NCBI GenBank assembly: GCA_051294375.1
Contig: CM119266.1
Coordinates: forward strand, 21,953,875-22,017,874
Direction: 5' to 3'
Source: Paraspadella gotoi
Taxonomy: Eukaryota; Chaetognatha
DNA length: 64,000 bases
The position numbers and the translations under genes were made by a program. The notes beneath the pieces are model-generated. The model saw only the letters and a list, made by a program, of their open reading frames with translations. It ran no database searches and was not told the DNA's origin. Position 1 is the stretch's first letter. Each line of letters begins with the position of its first letter. Shown piece after piece: positions 47,330-58,347 of this stretch.

Positions 47330-48440
47330 ATTATCGCCATTTATTCCGCGCTTTTTTCTCAATACAAAATCCCAAATTTACATCCAAGATTTTCGTGGAT
47401 TTATTTTTAGAAAAAGTGAAGAAAAACTCATACGGCAGAAATGTTACGCTTCTCTCCGTCTCTCTCCGTCTCTCTCTGTCTTTCTCTGTGTGTGTCTTTC
47501 TCTCCTCTGTACGATCTCTGCGTGATCGTTTCGTTTTTGAAAAATTCTGATTATTTTTTTTATTTCTATAAAAACTTTTATTATCCGCCATTTACTTCCG
47601 CGTTTTTTCTCAATAACAACAATCCCAAAAATACAATAACTTACTTGGCCTAGAATCGTGGCCGTTGAGGGGCAGCTACTCTCTCTCTCTCTCTCTCTCC
47701 GTCTACTCTCTCTCTGTCTCTCTCCGTCTCTCTCTCTCTGCTCTCTCTCTCTCTATATCTTATTGATCGTATGGGTCCAATATAGATTCCGCCCATTCGA
47801 AGTCGCACGAACCCACTAGTGTTCGTACACTCTCTGTCTCCTCTCTCTCTCTCTCTTCTTAATTGACTAATCGCGTCAATGAATGACTATCATCGCAACG
47901 TGAATGATTATCATCGCATCATATGAATGACTATCATTGCATCAATGAATGAATTATCATCGCATCAATGAATGACTATCATCGCATCAATGAATGAACT
48001 ATCATCGCACTATCTCTAGCGTTGATCGTTCGTTCTTTGAAAAATTCAGATTATTGTAACATTTTTTTTCCTTTCTTTTATTTCTTTAAATTATATATTG
48101 TATTTTTCTTCTTATTTTTGTCAGCTGCTGCCTTTTCTGAACCTAAACTAGTTCAGGCTCTGCAGTGACTGTTCAGCTGCCTTCCAGCGGCTGTCCTGCT
48201 TTCTCTCTCTCTCTCTTTCTCTCTCTGTCTCTGTCTGTCTCCTCTTTTCTCTCTCTTTCTCTCTTTTTCTGTCTCTGTCTGACTTTCTCTTTCTGTCCTC
48301 TCTCTGTCTCTGTACGATCTCTGCGTGATCGTTTTTTGAAAAATTTTGATTATTTTTTCCTTTTTAAAAACTTTATTATCAACCATTTATTCCGCGCTTT
48401 TTTCTCATGCAAAAATCCCAAATTTACATCCGAGATTTTT
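47330..48440. repeat. Locally repeated module (three partial copies)
   Basis: A module of GTACGATCTCTGCGTGATCG, TTTTTGAAAAATT and TTATTCCGCGCTTTTTTCTC, followed by CCCAAATTTACATCC, occurs fully or partly at 47341-47410, 47508-47640, 48013-48060 and 48311-48450, separated by CT tracts. Confidence 0.65.
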
Positions 48441-48780
48441 GTGGATTTATCTCTTTCTTTCTCTCTCTCCTCTTCTCTCCTCTCTCTCATCCTCTTCTCT
48501 TTGAATGAGATGACTTTCATTGCTTCAATTAATGACTATCAATCGTATCAATGAATGATTATCATCACATCAATGAATGAACTATCATCATATCAACCAT
48601 TTGGTTATTATCACATCAATCATTTTGGTTTTCATCACAATCGATAATTTGGTTATCATCGCATCAATTATTGGTTATCATTGCACAAATATTTGGTTAT
48701 CATCGCATCAATCTTTTGGTTATCATCGTATCAATCCTTTGGTTATCATCGCATCAACATATTTGGTTATCATTGAAGGG
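47880..48780. repeat. About 25-bp ATCATCGCATCAATGAATGA-type minisatellites
   Basis: Two arrays: 47880-48010 (unit ATCATCGCATCAATGAATGA plus CT) and 48520-48780 (the same family grading into TTTGGTTATCATCGCATCAA). Confidence 0.8.
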
Positions 48781-49057
48781 AGGCTCGAACCTATCTTTTA
48801 AGATTTTTACTGCCTATTTTTGTCGGTTTAATGGTTTAAACTACCTAACAATGTATCTAGTTATCAAGTTTCCATTAATGAGGCAAGTGAGGAGTTGAAA
48901 TGTGTGTCATTTTTCTATGTTTCATATCGATACAAGTATTTTTTGTTTGAATTTCCACTTCATTATAATTTACTGCAATAATGCAAATTAGATTATAGTA
49001 CTTTTTCATTAATTTTCTTTGATACTATAGCCTGGCGAGATCCTTATACTTTAAGAT

Positions 49058-49941
49058 TTTTTTTTGCAAATTTGATCATCAAAATAATTAAATAGAAATA
49101 TTTTAATATATATTGTGCATCCTTCAAGATCTGTACGGAGAAAATCCACAAGGATGTGAGCGCATCTCAATCAAATATATCAATGGGATTAGGGGTTTAG
49201 TTATAAAAACAAAATTTGTGTTTTTAATTAAAAGTGAATGGCTTTTCATAAAGAAATTGTCACCGGTCAACATTTCGTCCCACATCTTCAACTTATTGGG
49301 GAAGCCTCTACAGAGCATGTCAAGAATGTTACTCTTAATATAATGAAATAACATTGAACCCGAGAGTGTTTTGGCAACTAATAAAGCTATTTTTGAAAGT
49401 ATAATTTTTTTTTGTTTCAGATTGATAGCATGTGGAGATTTAATTCAAGGATGTTCAAAAAAAAGCTCCTTTGAGAAGTTGTGGATCAATCAAGATGAAA
49501 TTTATCAAAAAGTTTTACCCTATCTTGCTTAACTATATAATACTATAGCAGGAGAATTATAATACAATAATTTGGTGTATATTTAGTATATTATAGGTTT
49601 TGTACAGAAAAAATCCTCCCAGGATGTGACGACAACTGATTATTTTTTTAAAAAAACTTATTTTATCATTTAGAGGCACTTATTGGTGAATAAAAACTAT
49701 ATAGAAACACTTCGTGCTACTCCCCAACTTAAAAGATATAGATATCAATATAATGGCTTCTACCTCCTCCAGCAGATTGCTGATGATGTTGTAAAGCTAT
49801 TTGATGTAGTTTTGTCTTGAAATTGATATGGAATTAACTCCATAAGATTTTTCTAACTGATAAATAAGGTTGGACAAATAAAATCTTTTATGTTTTAGAC
49901 ACAGTGAGATTATGATGTGAAAGGTGTGCCAAAAATCCATT
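49058..49941 (+). repeat. Long inverted repeat, right arm
   Basis: Plus-strand version of the 45786-46630 arm. It carries a 70-codon piece (LYGENPQGCERISIKYINGI), a canonical acceptor TTTTTGTTTCAG at 49411-49422, then a frame ending KLWINQDEIYQKVLPYLA. A second start with the same motif shape (YRKNPPGC) lies further right. The outer end is cut by a 25-N gap. Confidence 0.75.
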
Positions 49942-49966
49942 NNNNNNNNNNNNNNNNNNNNNNNNN

Positions 49967-50186
49967 TTTGGCAACTAATAAAGCTATTTTTGAAAGTATA
50001 ATTTTTTTTTGTTTCAGATTGATAGCATGTGGAGATTTAATTCAAGGATGTTTCAAAAAAAGCTCCTTTGAGAAGTTGTGGATCAATCAAGATGAAATTT
50101 ATCAAAAAGTTTTACCCTATCTTGCTTAACTTATTAATACTATAGCAGAAATTATAATACAATATTTGGTGTATATTTTAGTATAT
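49967..50186 (+). repeat. Direct repeat of 49371-49590 after a gap
   Basis: The sequence after the 25-N gap (49942-49966) repeats the right arm from TTTGGCAACTAATAAAGC with only single-base indels, then enters a 286-N gap. Likely an unmerged contig overlap. Confidence 0.8.
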
Positions 50187-50472
50187 NNNNNNNNNNNNNN
50201 NNNNNNNNNNNNNNNNNNNNNNNNNNNNNNNNNNNNNNNNNNNNNNNNNNNNNNNNNNNNNNNNNNNNNNNNNNNNNNNNNNNNNNNNNNNNNNNNNNNN
50301 NNNNNNNNNNNNNNNNNNNNNNNNNNNNNNNNNNNNNNNNNNNNNNNNNNNNNNNNNNNNNNNNNNNNNNNNNNNNNNNNNNNNNNNNNNNNNNNNNNNN
50401 NNNNNNNNNNNNNNNNNNNNNNNNNNNNNNNNNNNNNNNNNNNNNNNNNNNNNNNNNNNNNNNNNNNNNNNN
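50187..50472. other. 286-N assembly gap
   Basis: The right edge abuts a run of C. Confidence 0.95.
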
Positions 50473-50708
50473 CCCCCCCCCATCTGAGCTTCTCCCGTCA
50501 TCCCGACCCGAACTGAGATTCACCCATTTCGACTTTGATCAAAACTCTCCGCGGCCCTGGAGGCTGGACCCTCCGCCCCATTTCGAGCGTAAGAGGCCGC
50601 GGCGGAGGGGGGGGGGACGAGGGCGGAGGGGCGTCGCCGTCCAATCAAGTCTCACGCGGCGACGTCGAGCGTCTCACTGTGAATCGTTGATCGTTGGACC
50701 GACGCCTG
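50473..50708 (+). CDS. Exon of an unrecognised gene (5' end in gap)
   Basis: One frame is open from the gap: PSELLPSSRPELRFTHFDFD, QNSPRPWRLDPPPHFERKRP, an Arg/Gly-rich stretch, then ASHCESLIVGPTP. It ends at a strong donor CTG|GTGAGT at 50709, phase 1. The sequence is non-repetitive and GC-rich. The following intron has a GAAA array (50785-50860). Confidence 0.55.
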
Positions 50709-50783
50709 GTGAGTTCGGTCAACTCGGGCGCGGAACAATGGAGAGTAAGAAAAAGGAAGAGGGGGAAAGAAAGAATGACAGAG

Positions 50784-50834
<51 letters not shown>

Positions 50835-51043
50835 ATACAGAAAGAAAGAAAGAAAAAAGAAAGAAAGAGAGAAAAGCTAAGAAAATAAAGGAAAGAAGAA
50901 AAAAAAAAGGAATAAAAATAAAGGAAGTGAAGAAACAAAGGAGTTCTGATTGATCTCCGTCACGCCCCCTGGTCGACCATCGCCGGCCAATTCGCTCACA
51001 GTCTAAAATCGCGCCCTACTTTTTATCCGATAGATCTCGACAG

Positions 51044-51238
51044 GTGGCGTCGGGTGCAGGGAGGTGCCGGAGGTGGGGAGGGAAGGACAGAGGGAAAAGG
51101 GGGGAAGGAGGGGGGGGGGCGACGACGAGACAGCGGATGTTTGATTCGGTCGTGGATCGTTCCAGTTCGTTGCGTCAAACTTCGCGTCAGGGCGACATAC
51201 GGATTCTGAAGTGCTTGAAGATCTGTGATCCATGTGAG
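51044..51238 (+). CDS. Candidate exon
   Basis: Follows the acceptor CTCGACAG. The frame reads through a Gly/Arg-rich run to MFDSVVDRSSSLRQTSRQGD and IRILKCLKICDPCE, with a possible donor GTCTAT. Its phase (0) does not match the upstream exon (1), and a run of ten G makes an indel error possible. Confidence 0.35.
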
Positions 51239-51488
51239 GTCTATCTTCGTTAAATATCCATTGGCGTTCTTATTAAATAATAATCATAGAACCTTCTCTT
51301 TATATGTTACAATATCAGAACTGCCGCTCGGACGATGTTGTCGAAAGATGTAATTCCGAATTCGCGACAGATATCAACTAATAATTAATGAATATATGAA
51401 TAACAAGTGATTGGGTCACGCAATCTTTGCGCGCGTCAACTTTTTCTTCTCCAGTTAACTAAAGGGAGAATCCGCGCATGTACTAGGT

Positions 51489-51680
51489 CGTTTCGTTTTT
51501 GTTTCCATTTCGTTTCCCTTTCGTTTTCCTTTCGTTTCCCTATCGTTTCCCTTTCGTTTCACTTTCGTTTCCCTTTCGTTTCCATTTCGTTTCCTTTTCG
51601 TTTCCCTTTCGTTTCCCTTTCGTTTCCCTTTCGTTTCCATTTCGTTTCCCTTTCGTTTCCCTTTCGTTTCCATTTCGATT
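51489..51680. repeat. 12-bp minisatellite
   Basis: About 15 tandem units of CGTTTCCCTTT or CGTTTCCATTT type. All frames are open and meaningless. Confidence 0.95.
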
Positions 51681-52013
51681 GAATTCGATGATTGACGAGG
51701 GAAAGGACAAGTAGAAACGACGGGTCGGGGAAGAAAGGGGAAGATTCACTGTAATCGATCTTTTGGTCATTTCATCGTTTCCCTTTGATCGCCTCATTCC
51801 ATCTTATTACTCTATTCAGTATCACGGAGGTACGAGGTACATTTCCAACTGCTATTAACCTAGTTTTCAATCGATATTTTTTTTAAAATTCGCTAAAATA
51901 ATTTTATTTAAAATACACCAACGTTGAAAAAAATAATGTGGGATACGATTTAAATGGCTTATTATTCGCGTATAAAATTGTCTGTGAATTAATCAACTTT
52001 TTCTTCAAAAAAG

Positions 52014-52425
52014 GAGGTGAAGGGAGGAAAGAAGAGATGACAGCGGAAGAAATGAGGCAAAGAACGGAAGGAGATTTAATTAAGGCGAGAAGGAGAAAGA
52101 AAAAGAAAAGGAAGGTCGGTGATTTTGTAATCAATCCGTTGGTCGAAACAGTGAGTGAGATTCGTTCGAATTGAAAGGAAGACGGTGAACTGAGGTCGTT
52201 ATCGACAACATTGACGAAGTCGGACAAAGGAAGGAGGACGTAGAAAGTAACGTCGTTGTCCAGAGATGGACAAGGAAATTTGGGACTGGGGAAGGGTTTG
52301 GGTTAGAGGAAAAGGACATCATTGTCTCCAGAGTTTTAACCATAACTGCAGCAGAGAGGCAGCAGCGACCGCAGCGACGTCTCCGAGCCGCTTTCATTGA
52401 CCGCTTTCGCCGCTTTGTTGACTAA
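52014..52425 (+). CDS. Two last exons (52014-52150, 52195-52425) of an unrecognised gene
   Basis: Exon 52014-52150 follows an acceptor AAAAAAG. It encodes RKEEMTAEEMRQRTEGDLIK, a Lys/Arg run and VGDFVINPLVET, then a strong donor ACA|GTGAGT (phase 0). After a 44-nt intron, exon 52195-52425 reads VVIDNIDEVGQRKEDVESNV, VVQRWTRKFGTGEGFGLEEK and a basic end ERQQRPQRRLRAAFIDRFRR, stop TAA. The protein-like text and phase match support a real C-terminus. The short intron is notable. It may belong with 50473-50708. Family unknown. Confidence 0.6.
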
Positions 52426-52701
52426 AGAAGCGTTGGAACAAAGAAGGATGGAAAGAGGGCGATCGCAGGGTTGGGGGGGGGGTGGGAAATCTGAAAGGGA
52501 TATTCCCGGTATTGGGTCGATTTTTGACAAATTCGTGGTTGAGCGACAGGATTTTCACATTTTATATACGGCATAAAGTTGGTACAATCAATGTAAATTT
52601 GTTTAATAAATAAGTTATCTTGCTTCTGACTTTGGAAAGGCTATGTGCGATAGGGAATTGAAATAATTGAGAGGCTCATCGATATAAAATCTTTAATGAG
52701 C

Positions 52702-52778
<77 letters not shown>
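52702..52778. repeat. (GA)n tract
   Basis: About 77 bp of GA repeats, followed by four GATA units at 52798-52812. Confidence 0.95.
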
Positions 52779-52781
<3 letters not shown>

Positions 52782-53021
52782 GATTCCAAAGGGAGAGATA
52801 GATAGATAGATATGGTTATACATGGACCTAGGTACCCTCTGCAAGAAGGACCTATAAGGTAACGATGGGTCCGTTCATTCATTGATTCGTTTTCTAATGC
52901 AGAAAGCAACTTTTTTTTTAACTACACAGAAAAAAAAAATGTGTATCTACTAAAATATTAGTATTCAGAAAAAGGAAATAAAAAATAGAAACCACACAAA
53001 TACTTGATTCTCAAGTAATTC

Positions 53022-53324
53022 CTAATGGCGTGCGACGCAACAATGCTTCATCTTAAAATAACACATAAGGCATTCCCTAATATCAATATTGTCTTCTCGT
53101 AAAATTGAGTCTAGAATAGATTGATGTTGATGTGGGTCCCTTTCCCTTATTTTTGCAATATATTCTCCGAAAACTTCTGTGTGCTTCACAATGTTAAAAA
53201 TCCTCTTCTTTGCGCGTTCTTTCAAGGTAGCTGATAACATATCCCGTCCGATCGCATCAAGTACTGCTTGATTTTCAGTTTGTTGGGGAACTTTAATGAA
53301 CTTTTTGATGGCTTTCATGAACAT
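53022..53324 (-). CDS. Unrecognised 100-residue protein
   Basis: The minus strand from ATG at 53324 to the stop at 53022 reads MFMKAIKKFIKVPQQTENQA, VLDAIGRDMLSATLKERAKK and on to IRECLMCYFKMKHCCVARH. Composition is balanced, helix-like and repeat-free, unlike most frames here. A CT tract (53334-53400) lies just upstream and would be in its 5' UTR or intron. Possibly one exon of a gene or a transposon-derived piece. No family recognised. Confidence 0.5.
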   Translation of the reverse strand: MFMKAIKKFIKVPQQTENQAVLDAIGRDMLSATLKERAKKRIFNIVKHTEVFGEYIAKIRERDPHQHQSILDSILREDNIDIRECLMCYFKMKHCCVARH

Positions 53325-53330
53325 TCGGTT

Positions 53331-53404
<74 letters not shown>

Positions 53405-53422
53405 GATTCAACTCTAACCTAA

Positions 53423-53605
53423 ATGTCAACTTGTCTTGACGACCTCGATAACGGCAACGACGATGACAACGACGATGACAACTTCATCGCGAATAAAGCA
53501 GATGCGAAACCGGAGGTAACTTCATCTCTCGTCACGCGATTAAAAAAAAAAAACAAAAGAAAACGCTCTTCGGTGACGAACGTCGAGCGACGAAACTGCA
53601 GATAA
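53423..53605 (+). CDS. Small acidic-then-basic open frame
   Basis: ATG just after the GA tract opens MSTCLDDLDNGNDDDNDDDN and FIANKADAKPE, with a possible donor GAG|GTAACT at 53516. Read through, it gives a basic stretch KKKNKRKR and stops at 53605. It diverges from the minus-strand frame across the shared GA/CT tract. Confidence 0.4.
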   Translation: MSTCLDDLDNGNDDDNDDDNFIANKADAKPEVTSSLVTRLKKKNKRKRSSVTNVERRNCR

Positions 53606-54205
53606 CAAACTGCGTCATTTTTCACGATCGAGCGCCATCTTGTGGATAGAAATGTTACGTTGACTCCAACAACAACCGCTTGGAAACCTTCGTCGATCCT
53701 TCGAATGTTGTCGTTGGATTCGCTGACTTCACCACATCAACGCTTCCCCCCTTTTTGTCCCCCCCTCTCTCTCTCTTCTTTTTCCCTTCCTGCCGATCTT
53801 CTTTGGTCTCTTGTTCTTAGACAATTAATCTCATTTGCATATCAAATTGTTATCAACTCGCGATCGAGATTTCCGCCGATTATTCACCGAGTTTTGTTTT
53901 GTATTGTTTTTTTTTTTGATTGAGCTGACGTGGCGATGGTTCGGATCAGTCGGAGTTGGATGTGATTAATCAGCGTGGGTTGACCTTGACCCGAAACGCT
54001 CTTCTTATCAATTTAGGTCAGGTTGCTTATTTAACTACCTAACAATGTTCAATGTTCATAGGAAAAAGACAGAATTAATTATTTGTCTTTTATATAGGAT
54101 CATTTCTCATGAACCATTGCTTCTAGCTCCTGGGACAATCGAGGTTTAATTCAATGAGTTTAAGGAATCACACTTTTCCCTGGAGTGGTTCCGCTTTCGT
54201 TGAGC
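53606..54205. other. No assured gene
   Basis: Contains a 93-codon plus frame (53642-53923) with a pyrimidine-rich centre and a shorter minus frame; neither is convincing. Confidence 0.35.
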
Positions 54206-54900
54206 CGCTTTGTGGACAGTGGACACTGGACCGTGGACACTGGACTGTGGACAGTGGTCACTAAGGCGTAGTAAAATTTCTAAATTTAACTATAATTAAA
54301 ATTCTAAAAGTAAGAAACGAACAACATTATACTAATGAACATTTATGTAATAAAAAAATTTATAATAAATTTTACAATTTATGCAGTAGGCCATATTTAT
54401 ACTAGTACTAAACCAATAAATGTTAAAATTTTAAAACAGTTTTTTCTAAGATTTTTTTGCAGATTTGGATTCGTCATAAAAAGTTGATAGAAGGAAATAT
54501 AACTCTTTTTGAAAAATTCCTTCATTAAGTGGATCAAAAATTATAAAAAGCTATATTTTAAGCTGAAAATTAACTTTTTATATATTAAATATAGTTTTTT
54601 TAATTTTTAACCCACTTAATAAAAGAATTTTTAAAAATGATTTATATTTTCTTCTATCAACTTTTGATGAGGAATTCAAATCTGCAATCAAAATTAAGAA
54701 AAGCCTATTTTAAAATTTGTCGATTTTATAAGGATAGTACTATATATAAATATAGCCGACTGCAAAAATTAAAAAACATAAAATTAATTTTTTTTCCAAA
54801 TTAATGTTCACTGATGGTATGTTGTTCATAATTGACTTTTAGAATTTTCGTATGTAACTTTCACTACGCCTTAGTGGTCACTGGACAGTGGACACGATTT
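54206..54900. repeat. GTGGACAGTGGACACTGGAC minisatellite split by a MITE
   Basis: Units of about 10-14 bp (GGACAGTGGACACT, GGACCGTGGACACT, GGACTGTGGACAGT) end at 54260 and resume at 54875 with GGTCACTGGACAGTGGACAC. Confidence 0.8.
54261..54874. mobile_element. Palindromic MITE-like element, 614 bp
   Basis: Starts CTAAGGCGTAGTAAAATTTC and ends ACTACGCCTTAG. The arms are inverted over nearly the whole length: for example GCAGATTTG and AAAGTTGATAGAAG near the centre, GCAGTAGGC or GCAGTCGGC halfway, ATTCTAAAAGT near the ends. TGGTCA flanks both sides (54255-54260 and 54875-54880), a possible target duplication; a TA duplication is an alternative reading. No coding capacity; non-autonomous. Confidence 0.85.
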
Positions 54901-55057
54901 CAACGAGACCCACAAAGAGAAGATAATCTCAACAACGGAAATTTCCTCTCGGAAGAATTTCGTTGCTGCAAGATCAATCAAATCCAACGGCGTTGATGTT
55001 ATTTTCCCCCGCAGCAGCCAAAAAGGGGTGAAGGCGGCTCGTCACGTGATCCTTGCA

Positions 55058-55127
55058 GCCGAAATGGAGGGTCGTTGCCGCCGCCGCCGCCGCAGCAGCA
55101 GCCGCCGCCGCAGCCGCTGTTGAGTGC
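55058..55127 (+). CDS. Candidate poly-Ala exon
   Basis: After CCTTGCAG, one frame reads PKWRVV, thirteen Ala and VEC before TGA, coded by a (GCC)n(GCA)n repeat. Other frames give Arg/Ser. It may be only a trinucleotide repeat in a CpG-rich stretch. Confidence 0.2.
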
Positions 55128-55840
55128 TGACACTTAAAACGATATTTCGAGCAGCCGTAATCCGATTTTTTTCGTTGTTATTCTGTTTCTCATCGTCGTT
55201 ATCGTTATGCCCGTCGTTGGAGAACGAAGATTCGTCTGTCCGTTCGTTTGTCCGTCCGTTCGTCCGCCCGTCCGTCCGTTTCAGCCATTCGCTATGCTCT
55301 TGGTCATCGCGACCGATCAAGTTTTTCTCGCCGCAGGCTTTTTCATTTTTAAAGAGATGATCCCTCTGGTCGTCGTCGTCGTTGTCGTCGTCGCTGATGT
55401 CGTATTCGTCGTCGTTTTTATTGTTATTGTTATTGTTATCGTTTTTATTTTGGATGATTTACAATCTTTAGGATTAGTTAGATTAGAGGCAATATCGCTT
55501 GTTGAATTACTTAATAATTTAAATATTTTGGTCGTATCAATTTCATGAGACAAATTATTACATTAATACCTTCATAACTTTTCATTCCTTCGGTTATAAT
55601 CAAACTGGATAAGTCGTGATCATCCTTTTTGCATCCGGTTTCTTCGTCTCTCGATTTTCGACTCTTTTTCTATCCCGATCGGCTGAGAACCGCGTTTCCC
55701 CTCTTTAATCCCGTTCGAACGAACACAACATCCCGGACTATTTCCCTCTCGGGAGCCTTTCCGTCCGTTCAGCCAATCGGAGCCTCTCAGCCAATCAGCC
55801 TCTCGACCGACTTTGTTCCGCCACAAAAAAAAAAAAAGAT
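55128..55840. other. Trinucleotide-rich stretch, gene uncertain
   Basis: Holds CCGT and GTC repeats. Overlapping frames lie on both strands (55207-55548 plus; 55317-55553 minus, starting MSHEIDTTKIFKLLSNSTSD). The AT-rich minus part looks protein-like but cannot be confirmed. Confidence 0.3.
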
Positions 55841-55841
55841 C

Positions 55842-55966
55842 TTAACCCCGACTCGGCCGAAATTCGTAAGAAGATTTCGGGATAACAACAACAACAACAA
55901 CTCTGAACGAATGAGGCGAGAGAAATCTAGAAGGTTTAGAAATAGAGACGGAGACAGACGTGCAGG

Positions 55967-56026
<60 letters not shown>

Positions 56027-56120
56027 GCATGATGGTTGACGCCTTTTCTAAAATCCACGTCCTGTAATTACCGTAAAAGCGTTCTCGATTTTTTCGGAAA
56101 CGCTGGTCGCCGGAGAACAT
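55842..56120 (-). CDS. Minus-strand open frame crossing a GA tract
   Basis: ATG at 56120 opens MFSGDQRFRKNRERFYGNYR and TWILEKASTIMQK before a GA-derived Arg/Glu run, then a Ser/Val-rich end. An opposing plus frame at 56036-56251 (SVLDFFGNAGRRRTWGPVVS) is equally protein-like; at most one is likely real. Confidence 0.3.
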
Positions 56121-56251
56121 GGGGTCCGGTTGTATCTGTCAATCAAGGGTCCGGCGGGTACACCCATCGCTTTGTGTTCGGCGAAAACAAAAATGGGTGT
56201 TTGCCGTCATCTCGAAACCCGATAAATATCAATCAAAGGAGATCTAGTTAG

Positions 56252-56842
56252 TTCAGAGATGCGGCCACGGTTTGAACGAATAGTTATATCAATTGTAAAC
56301 TATTACAAATTTGAGGGCAATTTCCTAATTGATTTTAAAATTACTAATATCCACCATTATAAATTGATTTGTTTTTCCTAAAAAAACTGTAGTTATTAGA
56401 AAAAAATATACTTGATAAATTATCATACCACGAAAGTTAATAAATCATAGTGCTTAACTTATAGTAACTTATACAAGTATGTAGTAAAGTGTGCCTGCGT
56501 CACATCACCAAAATATCGAGCGAGAAATGAACTCCGATCTCAACGCGACATTTTCGTAGCCTCCTTTTTTTTTGTTCTCGTCTTTCCTCCGCCCGTCCGC
56601 CGCGGCCCTTTACCGTTCATTTACCCTCATTTACAAATATTTACAGACGTTTACAGACATTTATTCTCGTTTACAGTTTAAGGTAATCGCTCGAACTGAG
56701 ACCAACCCGTCGAGTCAATTTTTAATTTTCTCTCGAGGTTTGGTTATGTTTTCTGTCACGACTCGGCGTGGCGTCGTTTAGGAGAGAAAATATTAAAAAG
56801 TTCGGAAATTAATTTAGTTCACTCAATCACTTTCATGAATTA
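56252..56842. other. AT-rich, no gene
   Basis: AT-rich sequence without credible frames. Confidence 0.4.
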
Positions 56843-57179
56843 TTATATTATTATATTATTATATTTTAGATTACAAATACTGGCTGAATAGCTAGAAAGA
56901 AAAGCCGCTACCACAAATCCCCCTTTCGGTTTTTCTTCCCGTGATAACAATGAACCAGATTTCTCAAGTCCGAACTTGAAAAAACCTGTCAGGATTTGGA
57001 GAATTCCAGACGACGGCGAAGCCTCTCGGCTCACAACCCGCTCGCAGCCTCCCAGGCTCACCGCCTTTCAGGCTCACAGCCTTCGCATTCTCGGCCTGAA
57101 ATTCTTTTTTCCTTTTCTCTTGGGATTCGATGGTTGAAGTGAATCCTCGATGCCCGAGGCGATTTTCACAAATCCGCAT
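56843..57179 (-). CDS. Overlapping minus-strand frames with a short repeat
   Basis: Two minus frames overlap (56964-57179 starting MRICENRLGHRGF; 56843-57061 starting MSLGGCERVVSREASPSSG). The shared part contains four TGAGCC-centred repeats. One frame may be an exon, perhaps joined by an indel. Family unknown. Confidence 0.25.
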
Positions 57180-58272
57180 CGACTGTTGTGAGGTGAAGGG
57201 AGGAAAAAACTTTAATTGCGAAGTGAGTAAAGTTGACGTAAAATACGTACTACTAACTTTTGTGCGCTTATAAAAATCTCTTTAAAATCATTAAAACCCT
57301 AAACACTGCGGATTATGCAAACAGTGCGGAATATGGGTTTTTGCTCAACCTAAACGATAGAATGTCAGAAAAATGATTTATCGTGAAAGTGAAAGAAAAG
57401 TGAAATTTAGTGAAATTTTAAAAAAATCGATCTAACTTGTTTTAATTTGAAATTGTTGGCGTGAAATGTTTGTAACCCTTTTGTGTGCGTGAAAGAAAGA
57501 AAAAATAGAAAAAATAAAAAGAACGTAAATGAAAGAAAAGGAAAGAGGAAGAAAGAGGAAATGAGATTGAAGCAAAGGTTTAGTATTACGGTTCCTCTCA
57601 ACAGTCAACTGCTTTCCTTTCAACTTAAAAGGATTTAGTTTTTTTCTCTCTTTTCTTTCTTGTCATTTCTTCAACTGAAACTCATGATCCGTCATCTGTG
57701 TCGACATTTAAAAAGAGACCGACGTCTGTGACAGCGATTCAAAAAATGTTGAAACAAGGAAATTGGGAATAAATTTGACAAAAAAATATCGCGACTAAAA
57801 AACTCAACAAATTTCGCTTTTCTCTCTTTCTTTTTAATGCGCGTCCCGGTGGCATTGCTCTCTCTCTCTCTCTCTCTCTCTCTTCCTCTCTCTCTCTTCT
57901 CTCTCGCTCTCTCTACTCTCTCATCTCTCTTCTCTCTCTCTCTGTCAAGCTTCGCCTTGAGGCGACGGATCTTAAAATTCTTTGATTTCCACCGCCACAA
58001 AAAACGAAAGATTCATTTTATTCAAAAAATTGAAAAGTAAAAAAAACAACAAAAAAAAAAACAAAAAAAAAAAAAACAAAAAACTGAACGCGCGCCGTGG
58101 TGATCCACACGATTCTATTAGTAATCTATATGCTATTAGTAAGTTTATAAACGGCTCGAGAACTCAGTAGCTCTGGCAGGGACTTGAACCGGAGTTACAA
58201 TATTTTCGACACGATTTCGAGATCCGAAGTTCAAGGTCCCAAGTCCTTAAAATACACGAAACGCCCCTCCCC

Positions 58273-58343
<71 letters not shown>

Positions 58344-58347
58344 TCAG
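57180..58347. other. No gene; repeats
   Basis: AT-rich DNA, a CT-rich tract (57860-57945), an A-rich stretch (58037-58085) and a pure CT tract (58279-58339) leading to the exon at 58348. Confidence 0.4.

Noticed and set aside
51407-51797. Phe/Val/Ser and Lys/Glu/Thr frames on both strands
   Set aside because: Translation of the 12-bp CGTTTCCCTTT-type minisatellite.
58160-58190. tRNA-like T-arm (reverse complement of GGACTTGAACC)
   Set aside because: The flanking bases do not form the T stem and no anticodon or D arm can be folded.
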